From RGIG1993 sp964564225 (GTDB lineage: Bacteria > Bacillota > Clostridia > Oscillospirales > CAG-272): a stretch of DNA of 64,000 nucleotides. Of the stretch, positions 7,160 to 16,217 are shown in pieces. The stretch's first letter is position 1. Every line of letters starts with the position of its first letter. Below the pieces are notes generated by a model. That model did no database searches. It worked only from the letters and a program-made list of their open reading frames with translations, and was not told where the DNA came from. A program made the translations under genes and the position numbers. The DNA is taken from assembly GCA_964564225.1 (NCBI GenBank), contig CAZMAF010000001.1, positions 62,001-126,000 on the forward strand, given 5' to 3'.

Positions 7160-10100
7160 TTAGTCGATTGATGAGCCGTAAGGCGTATTGTAGAATGCGT
7201 TAAGTGCGATGGCTTCGACAAGCGCCGAGCTGTCGTTGATCAAAACGGTAGCAAGCGCGGTACAATCAGTGAAGATATAGCTGCCGAATACCGTAGCGTT
7301 TGCCAGATTAACGGTGTTGAGCTTGGTGCAGCCTGCGAAAGCGTAGTCTCCAATTTCGGTTGCCGTATTGGTGAAGCTCGTGAGCAGTACGCATCCCTCA
7401 AAGGCGTGTGCGCCGATCTTGGTAACAGTCTTGGGAAGCGTCAGTGTGTTGACCTTGTTCAGACCGGCAAATGCGTAATCACCGATTTCACTGATATTCT
7501 TTACGGTAACAGCGGTAATGATGGGCGCATAAGCTGACCAAGGCGCGTTTTCCATTGACGTGAAGGAGGGCATTGCGACTGCCGTCTCTTCGTCGCATAC
7601 GATCTCAAGCGTGCCGTTCAGCTTAACGGTAGCGGTGATTTTGCCGTTGGCAAGCGAGAAGGTGGCAATGGCGGTGCTAAGATTGGAAGCTGCAACGTAG
7701 CCGTTCCATTTGCTGTTTTCGTCCAATTCGTAACCTTCAGCCGTCTTGGTGATGGTGAAGTAACAGTAGATCGGTGCGCCTGCAAGGACGTTGTTGCCGA
7801 GAGTAGGCGCATTGCCCGTGAGCTGAATCTTTGCAAGATTTACGCAATTTGCGAAAGCTTCATCGCCGATCGTCTGGACGTTGCCATCAAGCTTGATTTC
7901 GGTGATGGCGGTGTTCTTGAATGCCTTTGCGCCGATCGTTTCGGGTTTGCTCTTGATTGAAATGGTAGCGAGAGCGGAGCAGTTTTCAAATGCGGAATCG
8001 CCGATGGTCGTACCGTAGATCGTAGCCGAGGTGAGCGATGCACAATCCTTGAAAGCTTCGTTGCCGATTACGGTAACAGTTGTGGGAAGTGTGACGGTGG
8101 TAAGCGCGGTGTTCGTGAAGGCTTTTGCGCCAACCGTTGTAAGCGCGGTGTTTGACGTGAATTTTACGAGCTGTGCGCAGTTCATAAAGGCTTCGTCTTT
8201 AATTTCGGTGATACCCTTCGAGAGTGTAACTTCGGTAAGAGCGGTATTCTTGAATGCGCCGATTCCGATGGTCGTCAGCTCATCGTTTTGGAGTTCAACG
8301 GTTGTCAGATTGATACAATCCGCGAAAGCGTAGTCGCCAATCGAGGTGTTGACCGTATCAAGAGTGATGGTCGTGATTGCGGTGTGATCGGCAAATGCGT
8401 AATTACCGATTCCGGTAACGTTTTTCAGCGTGACCTTGTTGATCTGATGACGGTATGCATACCACGGAACTTCGGATGCCGAGGCGTAATCGGGAATTGC
8501 TACCGAACCGCTGATAACAAGCTCGCCGTTGTATTTCAGCTCTACCGTCAGACCGTCGGGAAGATTGTCAAAATCGTTTTTAAACACGGACGTGGGTTGG
8601 TTGCTGGTTATGTTGTAGCCATTCCATTTGCCGTTTTCATCAACGACGAAGGTGGTGTTGTTCGATGAATATTTGAAGAATGTCATTACCATGTCGCTGC
8701 TGATGACATTTTTACCGATTACGGGAGCGTCGCCGTTAAAGGTAATGGTAAGAAGCGTTTTGCAGTTAGCAAATGCTTCGTCGCCGATCTGTTCAACAGA
8801 CTTGGAAAGAGCAAACGAGGTGATTGACGTACCCTTAAATGCAGAAGCGCCGATTTCTTTCAGCGGTACGCCGGTACCGACACCGATCGTAGTGAGCGAC
8901 GTACAGTTTTCAAATGCTGATGCGCCGATTGATTCAAATGCCGCGCCGAATTTTGCAATAGAGATGGCGGTGTTCATAAAGGAACGGTTACCAATCGAAA
9001 CGAGCGTTGCAGGGAAGTTGATTGTAGCAAGGGCGGTACAGCCTTCAAATGCCGATGCGCCGATCGTCGTTATTGTTTCAGGGAGTGTAACTTCGGTAAC
9101 TTCGGTATTGCCTTTGAGGAAATTGTTGCCGATGCCGACAACCGTACCGTTTTTGTAGGTTTTGTGGATATTAAGCAAGGTAGCAGTGCCGTTATAGCCC
9201 GTAAGGATATACTGATCGGTCGTACCTGCTTTAAGTTCAGCGGTGAGTTCGTCGTTGCTGGCGTAACCGGAGTGACCGAGAGAGGTGAAGGTGAGTCCGA
9301 GACCGGAAAGATAGGTGTCAACCGCGCCTCCGGTGAAAGCATGAACTTCGGTTGTGGTGACGGGTGTATTCACGCCGTTTATCTGAACGATGCAGATAGA
9401 ACCCTTGATGATCTTCGTGATCGTGTCGGGAAGAACGATCTTTTTGATTTTAGGGCAGTTGAGAAAGGCGTTAAGAGCGAGTTCGGTCGTATAGGGACTG
9501 AGCGTTACGTCTTCCAGCGCCGAGCATCCCGAGAAGGCGCCGTTCTGAATAGCGAGCATCGAATCGGGAATGACAATGGATTTTAAGGAAGTACAGTAAG
9601 TAAAGATAAGCTGAGGAACTGCGGAAAGCGTCGTGCCTTCAGCAAAGGTAAAGCTTTCGAGTGAAGAACAATATGCAAATACCGAAATACCAAGCTCGGT
9701 AACGCTTGCGGGAAGCGTAAAGCTGCGGAGCGCGGTATACGAGAATGCGCTGGCGCCGATTGCGGTAAGCTCGCCCTCGATGTTGACGGTCGCGAGCTTG
9801 TCACACTTGAAGAACAAGCGATCGCTGATCTCGGTCAGGGTATCGGGCAGAGTGATTGATTCAAGGCCGGTGCAGTATGCAAATGCGCCGATGTCGAGCG
9901 TTTTGACCTTTTCGGGAAGGGTGACGGTCTTGAGAGCCGAACAGCCGTAGAAGGCATAAGAGCCGATATAGTCGATCTTTGTGCCGAAAGAAACTTCATT
10001 CAGTGAAGAGCAGTTGTAGAACGCATACTTCGGAATATAGGTAATGCTTTCGGGAAGCTTTAATTCGGTAAGCGAGGTGCAGTCGTAGAAAGCTCTTTCG

Positions 10101-10861
10101 CCGATCGCCTTGATGGTATTGCTGAAGGTGAAGGTTTTAAGCGACGAGCAGAAGGAAAAGGCTTCCGCACCGATGGTAGTGACGGTTGCGGGAATGTCTA
10201 TGCTTTCAAGCGACGGGCAATGCGCGAAGGTCTGGTTCTTGATTGCGGTGATATTCGCAGGCAACTTGACCGATTTCAACGATACGCAGTTGTAGAAGGT
10301 ATCGTCGCCCATCGTGGTAACCGAGTCAGGAAGGACAATGGTTGTCAATGCTTCACAGAAACGGAAAGCACCGTCATTCATTGTGGTAAGCGTTGAGGGG
10401 AGCGATACATCGGTAAGGTTACGGCAGCTATAAAATACGTCGTGACCGAGTGCTACGATTCCTTCGCTGACGGTGATCTTGGTTGCCGTCAGATCTCTGA
10501 GCGCAGAGTTTCCGATCTGCGTTACGTTAACGGCGCCCGATTTGATTGTCGAGGGAATTACAATTTCGGTATCTTTTCCCGTATAAGAAAGAAGCTTAGC
10601 GTGATCGGCAAAGACCATATAGGTGAAGTCGCCTTCAACATATTCCGGTTCGACGGCTTCGCTTGACTTATTACCGAATTCGTCAGTCGTTGCGTAGACG
10701 ACCGGTGACGTTGCGGTGGTAGTTAACGTACTGCCGCTATCCGTCGTGCTGACGGTTTGACTGGTTGTGGTTTGGACAGAGCTGATCGGATCTTCGCCGC
10801 AAGCGGTGATCGCTGCAACGATGAGGACGAGCATTGCCAAAAGGACGATGAGTTTCTTCAT
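7160..10861 (-). CDS. BspA-type leucine-rich-repeat lipoprotein
   Basis: 1233 residues. A lipoprotein signal (MKKLIVLLAMLVLIVAAITAC, lipobox ITAC) is followed by a Ser/Thr-rich linker (about 25-60). The rest is mostly LRR_5 (Treponema/BspA-type) repeats of roughly 23 residues built on LxxVxLPxTVTxIGxxAFxxC. They form several blocks separated by non-repeat stretches with recurring phrases such as ENSKWNGY and VPWYAYRHQINKVT/APWSAYAPIITAVT, which suggests duplication of a whole module. Probably surface-anchored and involved in adhesion or recognition. It is monocistronic, with a sigma-A promoter at 11000-11029 and a leader of about 130 bases. Confidence 0.9.
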   Translation of the reverse strand: MKKLIVLLAMLVLIVAAITACGEDPISSVQTTTSQTVSTTDSGSTLTTTATSPVVYATTDEFGNKSSEAVEPEYVEGDFTYMVFADHAKLLSYTGKDTEIVIPSTIKSGAVNVTQIGNSALRDLTATKITVSEGIVALGHDVFYSCRNLTDVSLPSTLTTMNDGAFRFCEALTTIVLPDSVTTMGDDTFYNCVSLKSVKLPANITAIKNQTFAHCPSLESIDIPATVTTIGAEAFSFCSSLKTFTFSNTIKAIGERAFYDCTSLTELKLPESITYIPKYAFYNCSSLNEVSFGTKIDYIGSYAFYGCSALKTVTLPEKVKTLDIGAFAYCTGLESITLPDTLTEISDRLFFKCDKLATVNIEGELTAIGASAFSYTALRSFTLPASVTELGISVFAYCSSLESFTFAEGTTLSAVPQLIFTYCTSLKSIVIPDSMLAIQNGAFSGCSALEDVTLSPYTTELALNAFLNCPKIKKIVLPDTITKIIKGSICIVQINGVNTPVTTTEVHAFTGGAVDTYLSGLGLTFTSLGHSGYASNDELTAELKAGTTDQYILTGYNGTATLLNIHKTYKNGTVVGIGNNFLKGNTEVTEVTLPETITTIGASAFEGCTALATINFPATLVSIGNRSFMNTAISIAKFGAAFESIGASAFENCTSLTTIGVGTGVPLKEIGASAFKGTSITSFALSKSVEQIGDEAFANCKTLLTITFNGDAPVIGKNVISSDMVMTFFKYSSNNTTFVVDENGKWNGYNITSNQPTSVFKNDFDNLPDGLTVELKYNGELVISGSVAIPDYASASEVPWYAYRHQINKVTLKNVTGIGNYAFADHTAITTITLDTVNTSIGDYAFADCINLTTVELQNDELTTIGIGAFKNTALTEVTLSKGITEIKDEAFMNCAQLVKFTSNTALTTVGAKAFTNTALTTVTLPTTVTVIGNEAFKDCASLTSATIYGTTIGDSAFENCSALATISIKSKPETIGAKAFKNTAITEIKLDGNVQTIGDEAFANCVNLAKIQLTGNAPTLGNNVLAGAPIYCYFTITKTAEGYELDENSKWNGYVAASNLSTAIATFSLANGKITATVKLNGTLEIVCDEETAVAMPSFTSMENAPWSAYAPIITAVTVKNISEIGDYAFAGLNKVNTLTLPKTVTKIGAHAFEGCVLLTSFTNTATEIGDYAFAGCTKLNTVNLANATVFGSYIFTDCTALATVLINDSSALVEAIALNAFYNTPYGSSID

Positions 10862-10902
10862 ATCTTTTTCCCATTTCTCCGCCGATGGATTCAGTTGTCT
10901 TC

Positions 10903-10929
10903 AAAAGACACCCGGCGGGAGTGTCTTTT
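10903..10929. other. Hairpin in the leader of the LRR gene
   Basis: AAAAGACAC (10903-10911) pairs with GTGTCTTTT (10921-10929) between the LRR promoter and its start codon. T runs flank both ends, so it could act as an attenuator or a terminator for the opposite strand. Function unproven. Confidence 0.4.
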
Positions 10930-10999
10930 TTTGTTGTAGCGGATTCGGAATTTTACGCCTTAACCGCTTTGAAACGACATAGGTCTGCATCATAGGTTT

Positions 11000-11029
11000 A
11001 TTATACTATAAATATAATGATTTTGTCAA
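11000..11029 (-). promoter_or_regulatory. Sigma-A promoter of the LRR lipoprotein gene
   Basis: On the minus strand TTGACA (11029-11024) and TATAAT (11005-11000) with an 18-base spacer. Confidence 0.8.
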
Positions 11030-11062
11030 GGTCAAATTGTGCTTTTTTGTATAAAAATACTC

Positions 11063-11091
11063 TTGACAAAGGAGTTTTTTTATCATATAAT
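11063..11091 (+). promoter_or_regulatory. Sigma-A promoter of the TPP riboswitch-thiT unit
   Basis: TTGACA 11063-11068 and TATAAT 11086-11091, 17-base spacer, just before the riboswitch aptamer. Confidence 0.85.
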
Positions 11092-11109
11092 AACAATGTC
11101 GAAAATATA

Positions 11110-11264
11110 GTCGGGGGTGCTTTACGCTGAGACGGCTTTTTGCCGAACCCCAATAACCTGATGCGGATAATGCCGCCGTAGGAAGATTATACTCTTTTCG
11201 GGAAATTTCGTTTTAAGCTTACGAAACCGGTAGATTCTTCCACGGCTTTTGCCGTGGTTTTTTT
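11110..11264 (+). ncRNA. TPP (THI-element) riboswitch with terminator
   Basis: The aptamer (about 11110-11186) has the THI-element signatures GGGGTGC, GCTGAGA, AACCTGATGCGGATAATGCC and CGTAGGAAGA. The expression platform follows: CCACGGC (11240-11246) with GCCGTGG (11251-11257) and a T run form a terminator. GGAAGA at the aptamer's 3' end can pair with TCTTCC (11235-11240) as an antiterminator. Thiamine pyrophosphate would therefore switch off thiT. Confidence 0.93.
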
Positions 11265-11330
11265 GTTTTTCTTCACGTGGGAAAAACGGTTTTCGACAGA
11301 ACGAATTTAAAAGAAAGGATGGTTTTTGAC

Positions 11331-11927
11331 GTGAAAGACAGACAAAAGTTGCAAAGGCTTTGTGAATGTGCGATGCTGGTGGCGCTTGCTACCGTTTTGT
11401 CCTTCGTAAAGCTTTACGAAGCGCCTCTCGGCGGCGCGGTTACGCTTTTTTCGATGGTGCCCATTCTGATGTGCGGTTTCGTATACGGTGTTAAGGCGGG
11501 CTTTGCCGCAGCCTTTGTATACAGTTTGATGCAGCTCATTTTCGGTATCGGAACGGTCGCTTACGTACCCGATCCCATCGGTGTCATTGTGTGTATTTTT
11601 CTTGACTATCTTCTTCCGTTTACGTTGCTTGGCGTGGCGGGCTTTTTCAAGAAATTACAGATCAATCCATACGTTAAAGTGACACTCGGCTCGCTTGCGG
11701 CACTTCTTCTGCGCTTTGCCTCGCATTTTGTGGGCGGCGCGTGGATCTGGTATCAGATTACGAAGGACGGCGCTTGGAACGATTACGTTTTCCGTTATGG
11801 AAGATGGGCGTATTCGCTGATTTATAATGCATGGTACATGCTTCCTGAGAGTCTTCTGTGTCTGATTGCCGTACCGGCAACGGTTGCGCTCATGCGTGTG
11901 ATCTGGGGCAAGCGGATCGACAGCTGA
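11331..11927 (+). CDS. thiT: Thiamine ECF transporter substrate-binding protein ThiT
   Basis: The S component of an energy-coupling-factor transporter that binds thiamine in the membrane. About six hydrophobic helices are visible. ThiT hallmarks include the tail motif GAWIWYQITKDGAWNDYVFRYGRWAYSLIYNAWYM (11730-11835), whose tryptophans and tyrosines line the thiamine pocket in known structures. Length of about 198 residues is normal. AAAGGATGG precedes a GTG at 11331, preferred over an ATG at 11319 that overlaps the ribosome site. The TPP riboswitch upstream supports the substrate. The ECF ATPases and EcfT are not in the window. Confidence 0.93.
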   Translation: MKDRQKLQRLCECAMLVALATVLSFVKLYEAPLGGAVTLFSMVPILMCGFVYGVKAGFAAAFVYSLMQLIFGIGTVAYVPDPIGVIVCIFLDYLLPFTLLGVAGFFKKLQINPYVKVTLGSLAALLLRFASHFVGGAWIWYQITKDGAWNDYVFRYGRWAYSLIYNAWYMLPESLLCLIAVPATVALMRVIWGKRIDS

Positions 11928-11946
11928 AGGACAAAACGTAAAAAAG

Positions 11947-11983
11947 AAAGCCATCGGAAAATGCGCATTTCCGATGGCTTTTT
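11947..11983. terminator. Bidirectional intrinsic terminator
   Basis: AAGCCATCGGAAAATGC pairs with GCATTTTCCGATGGCTT-like sequence, with flanking A and T runs, between convergent thiT and the SGNH gene. Confidence 0.85.
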
Positions 11984-11986
11984 TGA

Positions 11987-12610
11987 TTATTTCAGTGATT
12001 CGATTATGGGGGAAATCGTATCGAGATAATAGCCGGCGATCAATTTAGCTCCTGCTTCGGTGGGATGAACACCGTCAGCCGCCCAGTAGGTGGGTGTTTG
12101 TTCGATTGATGCTTTGGCAAAAAGACCGTCCATTGGAATGTAGGCGTCGGCAAATTCGCGCGCAAGCTTTCTTGTGATTTCGATCTTGGGGGCGAGGTCT
12201 TCGCGGAAATATGCTTTATCGGGCGTGTAGAGAAGGAACTGTTCGATCATAATGATCTTGGCGTGCGTTTTTTCCTTAAGCATCGTCAGAATTGAGCGGT
12301 AGCAGTTTTCAAAATAGCTGTTTTTCATCCAGTTATCGTCAGCGCCTGCGTTGTGCCACGTGTCGTTAACGCCGATGAGGATTGAAATGATGTCGGGATC
12401 GTGTGCGATGGCATCGTTTTCCCAACGGGCGAGGAGGTTTTCCGCGCGGTTGCCGCTGATGCCCTGATTGATAAATTCAAAGTCGATATCGGGATATTTT
12501 TCCGCAATCAGCTCTGCCGAAAATTTGGCATAGCCTTTGCCGAGCGAGTGAATGTCGTTCCGATCTCTGTGACAGTCGGTAATGCTGTCGCCCTGGAATA
12601 AAATTTTCAT
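11987..12610 (-). CDS. SGNH/GDSL-family hydrolase
   Basis: 207 residues with the four SGNH blocks: FQGDSITD (nucleophile Ser), the block-II glycine in NQGISGNRAENLL, IGVNDTW (Asn), and the C-terminal DGVHPTEAG (Asp-His). There is no signal peptide, so it is probably a cytoplasmic esterase or deacetylase; members close to this type often remove acetyl groups from carbohydrates. It stands alone. Confidence 0.88.
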   Translation of the reverse strand: MKILFQGDSITDCHRDRNDIHSLGKGYAKFSAELIAEKYPDIDFEFINQGISGNRAENLLARWENDAIAHDPDIISILIGVNDTWHNAGADDNWMKNSYFENCYRSILTMLKEKTHAKIIMIEQFLLYTPDKAYFREDLAPKIEITRKLAREFADAYIPMDGLFAKASIEQTPTYWAADGVHPTEAGAKLIAGYYLDTISPIIESLK

Positions 12611-12738
12611 AAGAATGCTCCTTTGTAATCTTTGGTGTTCGATTTTCTTTTATTATAGCACAGGCAATTGTCATTATCAATGTGGTTTTTCTACAAAAGA
12701 TTTTTTATTTTTTGTGCAAAAGAGCGAAAAAACAGATA

Positions 12739-12767
12739 TTGACAAATGACAAAGTTTATAATATAAT
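12739..12767 (+). promoter_or_regulatory. Sigma-A promoter of the acyl ligase-ACP operon
   Basis: TTGACA 12739-12744 and TATAAT 12762-12767 with a 17-base spacer. Confidence 0.85.
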
Positions 12768-12823
12768 GGGAGTAATAAGATGGATGAATGTGCTATCTTT
12801 TACAAGGAAAGGAAGAACACTAT

Positions 12824-14524
12824 ATGAAAAAAAACGCTTTCAAAGATAAAATTATCACCGATCTGCGTCATTTGGTTGTATCCAGCGCGGAGCTTTATGG
12901 CGATAAACCTCGATATATCTATAAAGAAAAGCGCGAGGAAAAAACGTTTACTTATAACGACTTTTTAAATTCCATGAACAATTTCGGTACGGCGCTTTCA
13001 AAGCTCGGACTTGCGGGTAAGACGGTTGCTGTTATCGGCGAAACGCATCCTGCGTATGTTGTAGCTTATTTTGCCGTTGCTAACGGTAACGGTATGATCG
13101 TACCGCTTGACAAGGAAATCAACGATGAGGAGCTTGTGAATTTCCTGCATCGCTCACGTTCTGAGGCAATCGTTTATACCGAGATTATGAACGAGAGAAT
13201 CATGTCGATCGCCGACAAGGTTCCCGCAATCAAATGCTTTATTCCGATTACGCCTCGCGAGAACGATCTTGCCGATGAGCGTGTGAAGTCGTGGACTGAA
13301 CTTCAACAGCTCGGCGAGGCAGCGCTTGGCGAGGGCGATCGTAGCTATCTTGATATCAAGCTTGATCTCGAAAAACCCTGCGCGCTTCTATTTACTTCGG
13401 GTACGACGGGTACAAGTAAGGGCATTCTGCTTTCGCAGAACAATCTTACTGCCGCTACCAATTCCTCTTGTCTTTCGATGCATCATATCAACGATACGAC
13501 GAGACTCATTTCGGTTCTGCCGATCAACCATACTTACGAAATGACCTGCGGTCACCTTGCTGCTATGAATAAGGGCGCTGTGACCTTCATCAACGATTCG
13601 ATCAAGTACGTTACCAAGAATCTGGCATCCTTTAAGCCGACCGCCGTTCCGTTTGTTCCTCTTTTTGTAGAGACTCTTTATAAGAGAATCTGGGATAATA
13701 TTGAAAAGCAGGGCAAGACGGAGAAGGTCAGAAAGGCGATCAAGATTTCAAACGGTCTTCGCCGCGTGGGTATCGACCTTCGCAAGAAGTTCTTTGGACA
13801 GATTCTTTCGGTCTTTGGCGGTGAGCTTGAAAGTATTATCTGCGGCGGCGCGCCCCTTGACCAGCGTCTGATCGACGATTTTGAAGCCTTTGGTATTCCG
13901 ATCCTGAACGGCTATGGTATCACCGAATGTGCGCCTCTTGTTGCCGTTAACAGACTTGGCAAACAGCGCGCGGGTACGGTGGGTACTGCGGTTGAAAACT
14001 GCGAGATCAAGGTTATCCTCGACGAAGGTCAGGATACCGGTGAAATTCTTGTTAAGGGCGGAAACGTCATGCTGGGCTATTTTGAGGACGAAGAAGCTAC
14101 CGCTGCCGTTTTCACGGAGGACGGTTGGTTCAAGACGGGTGACGTCGGTTTCCTTGATGAAGACGGTTATCTTCACATCACCGGCAGAAAGAAGAATATT
14201 ATCATTCTTTCTAACGGCAAGAACATTTATCCCGAAGAGATCGAGCAGTACCTTGCGCCCATTCCGCTCATCGCGGAATCGGTTGTCGTCGGCAGAAAGA
14301 ACGCTGTCGGCGAGGTCGTGATCACGGCTCTCGTATATCCCAATCAGGATATGGTAGAGGCTGAAGGTCTTTCGAAGGAAGACGTTTATACGAAGCTGAA
14401 GGAAGCCATTAACGAGGTCAACAAAGGTCTGCCTGTCTTCAAGCAGATTCACGATCTTGAGGTTCGTGATACTGAATTTGAAAAGACCACCACCAAAAAG
14501 ATCAAGCGCTATAAAGTGCAGTAA
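12824..14524 (+). CDS. AMP-forming long-chain acyl ligase (FadD-like)
   Basis: A 566-residue ANL-superfamily enzyme that adenylates a carboxylic acid. Motifs: FTSGTTGTSKGILLS (P-loop), INHTYEM, GYGITECAPL, TGDVGFLDEDGYLHITGRKKNIIILSNGKNIYPEEIE, and a C-terminal lysine region FEKTTTKKIKRYKVQ. It is followed 31 bases later by an acyl carrier protein, so transfer to ACP rather than CoA is plausible. The start at 12824 has AAGGAAAGGAAG upstream. It is a clear paralogue of the ligase at 55658-57355, sharing IVPLDKE and the FEKT..KIKR ending. Confidence 0.88.
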   Translation: MKKNAFKDKIITDLRHLVVSSAELYGDKPRYIYKEKREEKTFTYNDFLNSMNNFGTALSKLGLAGKTVAVIGETHPAYVVAYFAVANGNGMIVPLDKEINDEELVNFLHRSRSEAIVYTEIMNERIMSIADKVPAIKCFIPITPRENDLADERVKSWTELQQLGEAALGEGDRSYLDIKLDLEKPCALLFTSGTTGTSKGILLSQNNLTAATNSSCLSMHHINDTTRLISVLPINHTYEMTCGHLAAMNKGAVTFINDSIKYVTKNLASFKPTAVPFVPLFVETLYKRIWDNIEKQGKTEKVRKAIKISNGLRRVGIDLRKKFFGQILSVFGGELESIICGGAPLDQRLIDDFEAFGIPILNGYGITECAPLVAVNRLGKQRAGTVGTAVENCEIKVILDEGQDTGEILVKGGNVMLGYFEDEEATAAVFTEDGWFKTGDVGFLDEDGYLHITGRKKNIIILSNGKNIYPEEIEQYLAPIPLIAESVVVGRKNAVGEVVITALVYPNQDMVEAEGLSKEDVYTKLKEAINEVNKGLPVFKQIHDLEVRDTEFEKTTTKKIKRYKVQ

Positions 14525-14555
14525 TCTATAAATATTATTTTAGGAGTTTATTACT

Positions 14556-14780
14556 ATGTTTGAACGCATTAAGAAAATCCTTGTAGACGATCTTCATGTT
14601 GAAGGTGCAGAAATCACCATGGAGGCTGAACTGATCAACGATCTTGGTATCAACTCGCTCGAGCTTGCAGATCTCATCTGCGCTTGCGAAGAGGAATTTG
14701 ATCTTGAGATTGATGACGACGATCTCCGCAACTTTATTACGGTGGGCGACGTTGTTAAGTATCTTGAAGAAAACGCATAA
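14556..14780 (+). CDS. Acyl carrier protein
   Basis: 74 residues, strongly acidic, with the four-helix ACP pattern. The phosphopantetheine serine lies in LGINSLELADL, where the usual DSL is NSL. The partner helix reads FDLEIDDDDL and the end ITVGDVVKYLEEN. An AGGAG site sits at 14542. It is co-transcribed with the ligase just upstream, which suggests a dedicated carrier rather than the main fatty acid synthesis AcpP; no fab genes are nearby. Confidence 0.9.
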   Translation: MFERIKKILVDDLHVEGAEITMEAELINDLGINSLELADLICACEEEFDLEIDDDDLRNFITVGDVVKYLEENA

Positions 14781-14800
14781 TAACAGAGTTTAACGTCCTG

Positions 14801-14835
14801 AAAGTCCTTTGTCATTTTGACAGGGGACTTTTTGC
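14801..14835 (+). terminator. Intrinsic terminator of the ligase-ACP operon
   Basis: AAAGTCC (14801-14807) with GGACTTT (14825-14831), plus inner TGTCA/TGACA pairing, followed by a T run. Confidence 0.75.
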
Positions 14836-14854
14836 GTGGGAGTAAAAAACATTC

Positions 14855-14892
14855 AAGGGGAAGACCTTTTTTCAAAAAAGGTCTTCCCCTTG
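14855..14892. repeat. Long perfect palindrome (terminator-like)
   Basis: CAAGGGGAAGACCTTTTTT and AAAAAAGGTCTTCCCCTTG are perfect inverses around one central base. It is placed to terminate the minus-strand tldE operon. Its form resembles dispersed palindromes in clostridial genomes; only one copy is seen here. Confidence 0.75.
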
Positions 14893-14908
14893 ACGTTATA
14901 TTTTAATA

Positions 14909-16207
14909 TCATTTTCCCGAAATCACGATGTCTGAAAAGGCAATGGAGGGAAGGACGGAGCTTCCGTTTTCGGTTGTTTCCTTGGATATGGCAACAACCG
15001 ACTTGAATAGCTCGGCGAGATTGCCGTTGATCATCGTTTCGCGCAGAGCTTTGGTGATTTTGCCGTTTTCGATGAGGAAGCTGTTTTTGGCAACACCCGA
15101 AAAATCACCCTTGGCGTTGGGCGCGCCGCCCGAAAATCTGCCGACGATAATACCTTTTTCGATGTTTTTAATCATTTCGTCATAGGGTGTATCGCCGCCC
15201 TCGATGACCATATCGAAGCTATCGTTTGGGGCTCGTTTGTGTCCCGTTTTGTTGGCGGCATAGAGGGAGAGCATAAAGGTCTTTAAAATACCGTTTTCGA
15301 TGATATTGTAATCCTCAGCTATAAAGCCCTCGCTCGTGGCGCGCGCGCCGTCAACGATACGGGGATCGCGTGGCTTCGAGGCAACGGTGAGACGTTCGTC
15401 GGCGACCTTTGTGCCGAGCGCGTTTTTCCAGATGCTCGTGCCGTCGATAATTGAAATGTCCGAGGCAAAGCTTGAAAGGGCAGAGCCGAAAAACTCGCCG
15501 AGCGCATCGGGCGTCAGCACCATTGTGCCGACGAATTTGCCCTCGTATGCTTCGGTGTCGGTTTGCTTTTCGATATCGGCAAGCGCCTTGCGGGTGTCGG
15601 CAAGCTCAATGAAGGGCGTATCGAGTGAGTTCGTCGTAAATCCCGCACCCATAAAGGAGGATGCCTTTTCGCCCTCGTGTGCCGAAAACATTAAGGAAAC
15701 CGAATAATTGCCGCCGGTATGCTTGAAGCATGCGCCGTAGGAGGTACGTGTTACCGCCTCATAGCCCGTGTGATCGACGATCATCTGCTCGATCAGCACT
15801 TTCGGGTAGTCGCTTGCGATCGTTTCCTTCAGCTCTTTTGTTCTTGTAAAGAGCTTTTCGGTATCGGGCGTGGGGCAACCGTCGGTAACATCGTAGGCGT
15901 TGGGTTCTTCGCAAAGCGCCCACGCTTCATCGGGTTCGGCGGAGTCCGCTGCGGCAAGCGCATCGAGAATGAGATGTTCGATGGCATCTTCGTCAAAGCG
16001 GTTGATGCTTGCCGCGCCTTTTTTGTGATTTTTAAAGACGGTGATGGAAGCCGAGCGGTTGAAAAGCGTGCGGAAAAGAGAAAATTTACCGCCGTCCACG
16101 TTTAATTCTCTTACCTCGCTCGTCGAGGCGGAGGCTTTGACGGTATCCGCGCCAAGCGCTTTGGCGCGGTCGATCATCGTTTGTGTCAGAGTTGATAAAT
16201 TTATCAT
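14909..16207 (-). CDS. tldE: TldE/PmbA-type metalloprotease partner
   Basis: 432 residues of the TldD/PmbA (modulator of DNA gyrase) family, the subunit without the zinc site: no HExxxH motif is present. Family features include KASASTSEVRELNVDGGKFSLFR at the N-terminus and GRFSGGAPNAKGDFSGVAKNSFLIENG near the C-terminus. TldD and TldE form a heterodimeric protease that trims unfolded peptides and processes some peptide natural products. It lies ten bases after tldD, with AAGGAGG before the ATG. No precursor peptide is recognised nearby. Confidence 0.9.
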   Translation of the reverse strand: MINLSTLTQTMIDRAKALGADTVKASASTSEVRELNVDGGKFSLFRTLFNRSASITVFKNHKKGAASINRFDEDAIEHLILDALAAADSAEPDEAWALCEEPNAYDVTDGCPTPDTEKLFTRTKELKETIASDYPKVLIEQMIVDHTGYEAVTRTSYGACFKHTGGNYSVSLMFSAHEGEKASSFMGAGFTTNSLDTPFIELADTRKALADIEKQTDTEAYEGKFVGTMVLTPDALGEFFGSALSSFASDISIIDGTSIWKNALGTKVADERLTVASKPRDPRIVDGARATSEGFIAEDYNIIENGILKTFMLSLYAANKTGHKRAPNDSFDMVIEGGDTPYDEMIKNIEKGIIVGRFSGGAPNAKGDFSGVAKNSFLIENGKITKALRETMINGNLAELFKSVVAISKETTENGSSVLPSIAFSDIVISGK

Positions 16208-16217
16208 ACAAGCCTCC

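Noticed and set aside
8031..9950. Several + strand open frames of 60-176 codons opposite the LRR gene
   Set aside because: They are shadows of the repetitive LRR coding sequence, without ribosome sites or recognisable domains.
14855..14892. Insertion-sequence end
   Set aside because: The palindrome has no transposase or second copy in the window and fits a terminator or dispersed palindrome better.
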